Origin: Jejudonia soesokkakensis | GTDB lineage: Bacteria; Bacteroidota; Bacteroidia; Flavobacteriales; Flavobacteriaceae | Assembly (NCBI RefSeq): GCF_042664795.1 | Contig: NZ_JBHTBN010000006.1 | Span: forward strand, 124,001-188,000 | DNA length: 64,000 bases | Direction: 5' to 3' | Part shown: in pieces, positions 57,772-64,000 of the stretch | How positions within the stretch are numbered: position 1 is the stretch's first letter | How the letters are laid out: each line of letters starts with the position of its first letter | The notes under the pieces: generated by a model | The model's database searches: none | What the model saw: the letters and a program-made list of their open reading frames with translations, nothing else | What the model was told of the DNA's origin: nothing | Program-made: the position numbers and the translations under genes

Positions 57772-60700
57772 ATGCTTAAAAACCTCATGATGTTTTGCCT
57801 TTTTTTAGGTATAACTTTTTCAATTTCAGCACAACAAACAGCCGATTTCACCAATGAATTGGTCGATTATAATAAAGCAATAGAGTTGTATAAAAACAAT
57901 CAGTTTCTGGCGGCGCAGAGTTTGTTTACTTCGATTAAGAATAAAGTCGATGATCTTTCAATCGAGGGGGACTGTGCGTATTATATCGCCAATTGTGCGG
58001 TACGGCTCAATCAGCAGAACGCGGATGCCCTTATGGAAAGCTTTGTAGAAGATTACCCTACAAGTATCAAACGAAATGAAGCCTACATTAACGTGGCGAA
58101 TTATTATTTTGAAAATGGAAAATACGCCCAAGCGAGAAAATATTATGATAAAATAGATGAAGGCTCTATTCCGAGGTCTGAAAGAGATAAGTTCAATTTT
58201 AATAATGGCTATGCATATTTTAAAAGCAAGCAGTTCAACGAAGCAAAAAAATACTTTAATCGTGTCACCACCTCAAAAAACTATGGCTCACAGGCTAAGT
58301 ATTATCTGGGTTTTATAGCGTATGAAGGTGATGATTATGAAGAAGCCAACGAACTTTTTGAAGAAGTAAAGGAAGAAGATCGCTATTCGGAAGGATTAAG
58401 TTATTATCAAGCTGATATGAACTTTAAATTGGGCAAGTTTCAGCAGGCAATCGATATGGGGAAAGAGAAATATGAAAACTCTAACCCACAGGAAAAAAGT
58501 GAACTTTCAAAGATTATTGGAGAAAGCTATTTTAATTTAGAGCAATATGCTGAAGCAATTCCTTATCTAAAAGAATACAAGGGCAAGCGTGGTAAGTGGA
58601 ACAATACCGATTATTACCAATTAGGGTACGCTTACTATAAGCAAGGTAACTATTTCGAAGCTATTGGTGAATTTAATAAGATTGTAGATGGTAAAAATTC
58701 GGTTGCACAAAATGCGTATTATCATTTAGCCGAAAGTTATTTAAAGCTGGATCAAAAACAGCAGGCATTAAATGCGTTTAAGAATGCTAGTGAAATGGAT
58801 TTTAGTCTCGAAATCCAAGAAGATGCGTGGTACAATTATGCAAAGCTTAGCTATGAGATAGGGAATAGTTATAAGCCAGCACCAGAGGTGTTATTGTCAT
58901 TTATGGAAACCTATCCTAATAATGCCAATAATGAAGCACTAAAGGACCTACTTATTGATAGCTATATTACGTCCAAAAATTACAAGGCTGCGATTGAATT
59001 GCTAGAAAATAACAAATCGTTTGAAAATAAACTCGCCTACCAAAAAGTTGCTTTTTACCGCGGAATCGAACTCTATAATGAAGGGGATTATGCAGCTGCA
59101 ATTAGCATGTTCAATAAATCACTAAAAGAACCCCGTGATGCTCAATTTACGGCTAGAACAACGTACTGGAAAGCTGAAAGTGATTACAATCTCTCCAATT
59201 TTGAGGAAGCTCTTGTAGGGTATAAACAATACCTCCAATTGCCTGAAGCTGCTTCAACACCAGAGTATAAAGACAGTAAATACAATTTAGCGTATAATCA
59301 GTTTAAATTAAAGAACTATACAGACGCCATCACCAATTTTAAAAGTTATGCGTCTTCCACCAATGCACAGGGTGCTCAAAAAACAGACGCATATTTACGT
59401 CTGGGAGATAGTTATTTTGTAACGAGTCAGTACTGGCCTGCTATGGAAAATTACAATCAGGCCATAGAATTAGGAACACCCGATGAGGATTACGCCGCCT
59501 TTCAGAAAGCAATAAGCTACGGATTTGTAGACAGAGTTGATAGTAAGATTGAAGGACTAACCAACTTTGCACTTCAGTATCCAAAATCTATCTATCGTGA
59601 CGATGCATTATACGAATTAGGAAATACCTACGTAGCACAAAATAAGACAGCAGAAGCCATTAGAATGTACGACCGCCTTATTGCAGAGTCGCCTAAGAGT
59701 AGTTATGTGGCAAAAACACTGCTGAAAAAAGCACTTATTTTTGACAATTCCAACCGAAGTAACGAAGCACTTTCCATCTTTAAAAAAGTCGCCAATGATT
59801 TTCCTTCTACGCCAGAAGCCTTACAAGCAGTAGCTTCAGCAAAATTAATCTATATCGATCAGGGACGTGTGGACGAGTACGCTAACTGGGTAAATACCTT
59901 AGATTTTGTAGATGTGGCCGACGAAGAACTGGACGATGCAGCCTACCAAGCGGCAGAGCAACCGTATTTAGAGAATAATAAGAGTCAAGCGATGAAACGT
60001 TTTGGCGATTACTTACAACAGTTTCCAAATGGGCAACATGCACTGAAAGCTCATTTTTACTTAGGGCAGTTGCAGTTTGCTGACGGGAAAAAAGAAGCTG
60101 CGATTCCGCATTTTGAGTTCGTTTTAAACAAACAACGAAGTGAATTTACAGAACAGGCATTATCACGTATTTCAGAAATTTTTCTCGGAAAGAAAGATTA
60201 CAGCAACGCACTTAAATACCTAAAGAGACTGGAAGTAGAAGCCGACTTCCCGCAGAATGTCATTTTTGCGCAAACTAATAGTATGAAGGCTAGCTATGAG
60301 CTAAAACAGTATGCCGAAGCGGTTGCGTATGCAGAAAAAGTGCTTCAGAATTCTAAAATTGATAACTCCATTAAAAGCGATGCGCAGATCATTATTGCAC
60401 GATCTGCTATTAAAACAGGAAACGAAACAAAAGCTAAAACAGCCTATGCAGAAGTGGCTAAGATTGCAACGGGAGAACTAGCTGCTGAAGCCCTGTACTT
60501 TGATGCATATTTTAAACATACAGATGGACAGTTTGAAGCCTCTAATGTTTCAGTACAAAAACTGGCAAAAGAGTATAGCGGTTATAAATATTTTGGCGCG
60601 AAAGGATTGTTGTTGATGGCAAAGAATTTCTATGCTTTAAAAGACGCGTATCAAGCTACCTATATTTTAGAAAGTATTACCAAGAACTTTACCGATTACC

Positions 60701-60792
60701 CTGATATTGTAGAAGAAGCTAGAACAGAATTAACTCGTATTAAAGCTTCCGAAGCTAAGACAAATGCTTCGGTCGAAACGGGAGAAAATTAG
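57772..60792 (+). CDS. Large periplasmic TPR protein
   Basis: A 1006-residue exported protein (signal MLKNLMMFCLFLGITFSISA). Nearly the whole length is tetratricopeptide repeats, e.g. DYYQLGYAYYKQGNYFEAIGEFNKIV and DALYELGNTYVAQNKTAEAIRMYDRLI, in the manner of YbgF/BamD-type scaffolds. No catalytic motif is seen. It is probably a periplasmic or outer-membrane-associated scaffold. The barrel gene 54 bp downstream is its likely partner. Confidence 0.9.
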   Translation: MLKNLMMFCLFLGITFSISAQQTADFTNELVDYNKAIELYKNNQFLAAQSLFTSIKNKVDDLSIEGDCAYYIANCAVRLNQQNADALMESFVEDYPTSIKRNEAYINVANYYFENGKYAQARKYYDKIDEGSIPRSERDKFNFNNGYAYFKSKQFNEAKKYFNRVTTSKNYGSQAKYYLGFIAYEGDDYEEANELFEEVKEEDRYSEGLSYYQADMNFKLGKFQQAIDMGKEKYENSNPQEKSELSKIIGESYFNLEQYAEAIPYLKEYKGKRGKWNNTDYYQLGYAYYKQGNYFEAIGEFNKIVDGKNSVAQNAYYHLAESYLKLDQKQQALNAFKNASEMDFSLEIQEDAWYNYAKLSYEIGNSYKPAPEVLLSFMETYPNNANNEALKDLLIDSYITSKNYKAAIELLENNKSFENKLAYQKVAFYRGIELYNEGDYAAAISMFNKSLKEPRDAQFTARTTYWKAESDYNLSNFEEALVGYKQYLQLPEAASTPEYKDSKYNLAYNQFKLKNYTDAITNFKSYASSTNAQGAQKTDAYLRLGDSYFVTSQYWPAMENYNQAIELGTPDEDYAAFQKAISYGFVDRVDSKIEGLTNFALQYPKSIYRDDALYELGNTYVAQNKTAEAIRMYDRLIAESPKSSYVAKTLLKKALIFDNSNRSNEALSIFKKVANDFPSTPEALQAVASAKLIYIDQGRVDEYANWVNTLDFVDVADEELDDAAYQAAEQPYLENNKSQAMKRFGDYLQQFPNGQHALKAHFYLGQLQFADGKKEAAIPHFEFVLNKQRSEFTEQALSRISEIFLGKKDYSNALKYLKRLEVEADFPQNVIFAQTNSMKASYELKQYAEAVAYAEKVLQNSKIDNSIKSDAQIIIARSAIKTGNETKAKTAYAEVAKIATGELAAEALYFDAYFKHTDGQFEASNVSVQKLAKEYSGYKYFGAKGLLLMAKNFYALKDAYQATYILESITKNFTDYPDIVEEARTELTRIKASEAKTNASVETGEN

Positions 60793-60846
60793 ACAACCCT
60801 TTCCGAAGAAAAAACTCAAATCACTTAACAAAAGAAACCTCGATCT

Positions 60847-62640
60847 ATGTTCCATAACAGAGCAAATAATAAATATCAAAAAATAGTAAAACAAATTCCC
60901 CCTTTGAAGGGGACTAGGGGGATGTTCTCTCTCGTAGTTATATTTTTAACTTCAAACTTTGCATTCGCCCAAGATCCCAAAGAAGACCTGGGAACCGAAG
61001 TCGTCAATATTGTAAAACCCTATACGCCTACGATTTCAGATGCATTTAAGGTAAAACAAACGCCTGTCTTGAATGATTCGGTAATAACTAAAAAGCGTCC
61101 TGTCGTGTATAGTATCTTTTCGGTGCCTGTAGCTTCAACCTTCACACCTGCTAAGGGAAAAGCGGCTACCGTAGAAAAAGCGAAACGTATTAAACTATAT
61201 GATAATTATGCCACGCTTGGCTTCGGAAATTACACCTCAATTCTGGGTGAGTTGTACAGTAATTTTGAAATCAGTCGAACAGACAACGCCGGATTTTTCT
61301 TCCGTCACAACAGTTCGCAGGGAGATATCGAGGGGGTTCGATTAGAAAATAAATATTATGACACCCGTTTGGATGGACAATATACCAGCAGACAGCGAGA
61401 TGTAACTTATTATATCAATGGGGGTGTGCAACATCAATTATTTAACTGGTATGGGTTAAGTCCCTATTATAGCAATGCGATGGATGAGGTGATTAGTGGC
61501 ATTGATCCACAACAAACCTATTTGAGTGGGTATGTTGGTGGAAGTATCGCACTCGAAGATTCGTTTTTTGATAAGATCACAACAGATGTAAAATTCTTAG
61601 GTGATAGCTATAATTCTTCCGAATTCAACATCAATGCAGCACCAGAGTTTACGTTTGATTTGGAGCCCATTGACTTTACATTAGATGGTGAAGTTGATTA
61701 TTTGAGTGGAAGCTTTGACCAAGCCTATTATGGAGGTGAAGGACAATCCTATAGTTTTTTAAATATAGGAATAACACCATCGCTCGTATATGTTAATGAT
61801 GATCTAACACTTTCCTTAGGTGTAGGCGCTTATCTTAGCTTGGATGGAGAAGAAAGTACTTCCGAACTGTTTTTGTATCCAAAAATAAACGCTTCGTATC
61901 GACTTGTAGACGAATATTTAATTGCCTATGGAGGCGTAGATGGAAGTCTCGAACAGAATTCGTACTATAATTTTAAAGAGGAAAATCCGCACGTGTCACC
62001 TACGCTAGGTATTCAGCCAACCAGTCATGTGTTTGAGGGATTTGCTGGAATCAAAGGGAAGCTGTCCAATGCGATAGGTTATAATTTAAGAGCCAGCTAC
62101 GGAAAGGATGAGAACAGGGCTTTATTTTTAAGTAATCCAGCGATTGACGATATGAATATTGAAAATTATGAATACGGAAACTCCTTTGGTGTGGTGTATC
62201 ACGATATAAACACCTTGGCTATTTTCGGAGAATTGAAAGTGGCGGTCTCTGAAGCTTTTTCATTAGGAATTAGCGGTACGGTGTATAGTTATGATTATAT
62301 TGATGAGGTACAACCCTGGAATTTGCCAGAGTATGAAGCGACCGTATTTACTAACTTTAGCATTACCGAAAAAGTATATGGAGGTGCTTCGGTATATCTG
62401 GTTGGAGAACGTAAAGATTTGCTTAATGCTATTGGTCCATTAATAGATTTTATTCCACGAGAGGTCACCTTAGATAGTTATATAGACGCAAATGTACATT
62501 TAGGATATCGAGTAAATGACAGACTAAATATTTTCGCTAAAGGAAGTAATTTGTTGGGTGATAATTACGAGAAATGGTATAGCTATCCGGTGCAGGGTAT
62601 TCAGGGATTATTAGGCGCTACTTACAAATTTGACTGGTAA
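60847..62640 (+). CDS. Outer-membrane beta-barrel (porin/TonB-receptor-like) protein
   Basis: A 597-residue protein in an operon with the TPR gene. After a leader comes a short proline-rich periplasmic segment (VVNIVKPYTPTISDAFKV), then about 450 residues of amphipathic strands (e.g. YATLGFGNYTSILGELYSNFEIS, VTYYINGGVQHQLF, NIFAKGSNLLGDNYEKWYSYP, ending LLGATYKFDW with C-terminal Trp). There is no plug domain, so it is not a full TonB receptor. The first 26 codons are probably not a normal signal peptide: codons 17-26 come from a dispersed repeat, and an ATG at 60922 would start MFSLVVIFLTSNFAFAQ. Confidence 0.83.
   Translation: MFHNRANNKYQKIVKQIPPLKGTRGMFSLVVIFLTSNFAFAQDPKEDLGTEVVNIVKPYTPTISDAFKVKQTPVLNDSVITKKRPVVYSIFSVPVASTFTPAKGKAATVEKAKRIKLYDNYATLGFGNYTSILGELYSNFEISRTDNAGFFFRHNSSQGDIEGVRLENKYYDTRLDGQYTSRQRDVTYYINGGVQHQLFNWYGLSPYYSNAMDEVISGIDPQQTYLSGYVGGSIALEDSFFDKITTDVKFLGDSYNSSEFNINAAPEFTFDLEPIDFTLDGEVDYLSGSFDQAYYGGEGQSYSFLNIGITPSLVYVNDDLTLSLGVGAYLSLDGEESTSELFLYPKINASYRLVDEYLIAYGGVDGSLEQNSYYNFKEENPHVSPTLGIQPTSHVFEGFAGIKGKLSNAIGYNLRASYGKDENRALFLSNPAIDDMNIENYEYGNSFGVVYHDINTLAIFGELKVAVSEAFSLGISGTVYSYDYIDEVQPWNLPEYEATVFTNFSITEKVYGGASVYLVGERKDLLNAIGPLIDFIPREVTLDSYIDANVHLGYRVNDRLNIFAKGSNLLGDNYEKWYSYPVQGIQGLLGATYKFDW
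60895..60924 (+). repeat. Dispersed C/G-rich flavobacterial repeat inside the 5' end of a gene
   Basis: A 30-bp AT-rich-genome anomaly: ATTCCCCC, then TTTGAAGGGG, then ACTAGGGGGATG, with an internal palindrome CCCCTT-TG-AAGGGG. From memory, copies of this kind of element are frequent between genes in Flavobacteriaceae. Here it is in frame with the barrel-protein gene and ends in an ATG. Confidence 0.7.
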
Positions 62641-62661
62641 ACTCAAATAATTTTAATTACT

Positions 62662-62700
62662 AAAAAGCATTCCCACTTCGGAATGCTTTTTTTATTTTTA
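62662..62700 (+). terminator. Intrinsic terminator of the TPR/barrel operon
   Basis: Stem AAAAGCATTCC / GGAATGCTTTT with a 6-base loop, followed by TTTTTATTTTT, starting 22 bp after the stop. Confidence 0.92.
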
Positions 62701-62744
62701 CTGAAGCTACAATAGAGATAATCTTTTTTTTGCGGCTATCAGCT

Positions 62745-63956
62745 ATGAAAAACCCTCTTATATCATTATTATTTATTTTTACAATTAGCATTGTGAATGC
62801 CCAAATAGTAAATATTCCAGATCCTATTTTTAAAAATGTTCTTGCCAATACTTTGTGTGTAGATTTTGATAATGATGGTGTTGCAGATCTTTCTGTAGAT
62901 CTTAATGGAGATGATGAAATTCAAGTTTCAGAAGCAGAATTTGTAAATCATCTTATTCTAGATAATCAAAATATTAATAGCATTGAAGGTATTGAAGCAT
63001 TTACAAACCTTCAAAACCTTAGATGTTCAAACAATAACTTGGTAGATGCCAATCTTGGTAATCTTACAAATTTAAAACAAGCTATTTTACTTTCTAATGC
63101 AATTGAAAATATTAATATTTCTAACTCATCAAATCTTGAGATTCTGGGCTTGAGTTTTAATAACATAAGCAATATTGACCTTTCAGATGCAACTAACTTA
63201 AAAATTTTAACCATTAGTAATAATCAATTAATAAACCTCAATCTTTCTAATAATTTATCTTTAGAAATGCTACAAGCATGGGGTAATAATATTACCATCT
63301 TCGACATTTCAAATCATCCTAATATCATTAGTGTTGATGTTGATGACAATAATATTACAGATGTTAATGTAGAAAATTGCTCGTCTTTGTCTGGATTTAG
63401 TCTGTCTGGAAATCCAATAAGGCAGGTTGACATGACAACAAATATTTCTTTGCTTCAATTCGTTTGTATAGACACATTGCTAGAAGGAGTGTTAGACTTA
63501 TCTCAAAATATAAATCTTGAACAATTAGCAGCAGAAAATACTCAACTTTCTGCCATCGATATTAGCAATGGTAATAACGAGAATATTACTGTAATGCGAT
63601 TAACAGATAGTCCAAATTTAACCTGCGTTCAAGTAGATAGGGATTTTGGAAGCGTTCCAAATTTCTGGGAGTATGACTCACAAACCTTATTTAGTGAGAA
63701 CTGTAGTTTAGGAATTACCGAGGTAGCACTACAAGAAGCTGTTATACTGTATCCTAATCCAGCGAGTAATGTGGTTACTATAAAAACTGTACTTCCTATC
63801 GATAGTATAGATTTATTCGATAGTCATGGAAAAAAAATTAGTACAGAATTTGTTGAAAATAAAACGATAGATATTTCAAATCTAGCGTCTGGGGTGTATT
63901 TTTTAAAAATAATATCGGGTAATGATATACTACACAAAAAGCTATTAATAGAATAA
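62745..63956 (+). CDS. Secreted leucine-rich-repeat protein with T9SS sorting domain
   Basis: From the ATG at 62745 the product is 403 residues; a TTG five codons upstream is rejected. A signal peptide (MKNPLISLLFIFTISIVNAQ) is followed by a Ca-binding-like DFDNDGVADLSVDLNGDDE segment. Tandem leucine-rich repeats of about 21 residues follow (residues 70-310), of the LxxLxxSNNxL / NLxxLxIxxN kind. The C-terminal type A sorting domain starts VILYPNPASNVVTI and ends SGVYFLKII...KKLLIE. It is a probable surface adhesin or binding protein. Confidence 0.9.
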   Translation: MKNPLISLLFIFTISIVNAQIVNIPDPIFKNVLANTLCVDFDNDGVADLSVDLNGDDEIQVSEAEFVNHLILDNQNINSIEGIEAFTNLQNLRCSNNNLVDANLGNLTNLKQAILLSNAIENINISNSSNLEILGLSFNNISNIDLSDATNLKILTISNNQLINLNLSNNLSLEMLQAWGNNITIFDISNHPNIISVDVDDNNITDVNVENCSSLSGFSLSGNPIRQVDMTTNISLLQFVCIDTLLEGVLDLSQNINLEQLAAENTQLSAIDISNGNNENITVMRLTDSPNLTCVQVDRDFGSVPNFWEYDSQTLFSENCSLGITEVALQEAVILYPNPASNVVTIKTVLPIDSIDLFDSHGKKISTEFVENKTIDISNLASGVYFLKIISGNDILHKKLLIE

Positions 63957-64000
63957 TTGATATTGAGTTATTTTCTTTTAACTAAACAATGAGACAAGCA

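Noticed and set aside
1..64000. CRISPR array, prophage or insertion sequence
   Set aside because: No regularly spaced repeat-spacer array, transposase, integrase or phage structural gene was found. The only tandem repeat is the 85-bp array at 17170-17387, which has no spacers.

Overview
The window looks like a chromosomal core segment of a flavobacterium (phylum Bacteroidota, family Flavobacteriaceae). The DNA is AT-rich. Many genes are preceded by the Bacteroidota sigma-A -7 element TAnnTTTG rather than a TATAAT box. Two proteins end in type IX secretion (T9SS) sorting domains, lipoproteins and outer-membrane barrels are frequent, and lineage markers such as a Lacal_2735-family protein, DUF4920, DUF6268 and a type III glutamine synthetase are present. 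I see no prophage, insertion sequence, CRISPR array or rRNA operon. The best-supported RNA genes are tRNA-Arg(ACG) and tRNA-Ser(TGA).

Layout. 1-13.6 kb: end of prmA, clpS, a secreted M57-type protease, tRNA-Arg, apt, a Ca/Na antiporter, glnN, purM, prfA-pyrF-(BtuF-like protein), a DUF4197 lipoprotein and a T9SS cargo protein. 13.7-25.8 kb: icmF (isobutyryl-CoA mutase fusion), an 85-bp tandem repeat, pdxH, an Lrp-type regulator, a DJ-1-like lipoprotein and MFS transporter preceded by a 25-codon ORF plus hairpin, crcB, and an M49 peptidase. 25.9-33.2 kb: a signalling island on the minus strand with an M48/Sel1 protease, a lipoprotein plus outer-membrane protein, a small LuxR protein, a NarL-type response regulator, a TPR histidine kinase and an unknown protein. 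33.2-45 kb: MazG-like pyrophosphohydrolase, ilvE, mnmD, yceI, grpE-dnaJ, an ABC-2 exporter, and an operon of MscS channel, barrel protein, sigma-54-type regulator, PPK2 and M28 peptidase. 47-64 kb: MATE exporter, AIM24-family protein, oxyR, a membrane-anchored kinase-like protein, tRNA-Ser, an envelope glycosyltransferase/methyltransferase/ftsE cluster, a giant TPR protein with an outer-membrane barrel, and a leucine-rich T9SS protein.

The most interesting signal is in the 25.9-33 kb island. Four copies of an exact 18-bp palindrome, ATACCC-N6-GGGTAT, all lie exactly 22 bp upstream of a TAnnTTTG-like -7 box on the minus strand. They sit in front of (i) the unknown-protein/kinase/response-regulator operon, (ii) the small LuxR gene, (iii) the outer-membrane/lipoprotein pair, and (iv) a roughly 95-nt stretch with no substantial ORF that ends in a strong terminator. 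This geometry centres the operator near -42, as expected for a class II activator, so the cluster reads as a self-contained, autoregulated two-component regulon with a possible small-RNA output. A second candidate system is the 25-codon ORF and terminator-like hairpin in front of the MFS exporter, which has the layout of an attenuation leader.

All calls rest on reading the sequence and on knowledge of protein families. No database search or folding program was run.
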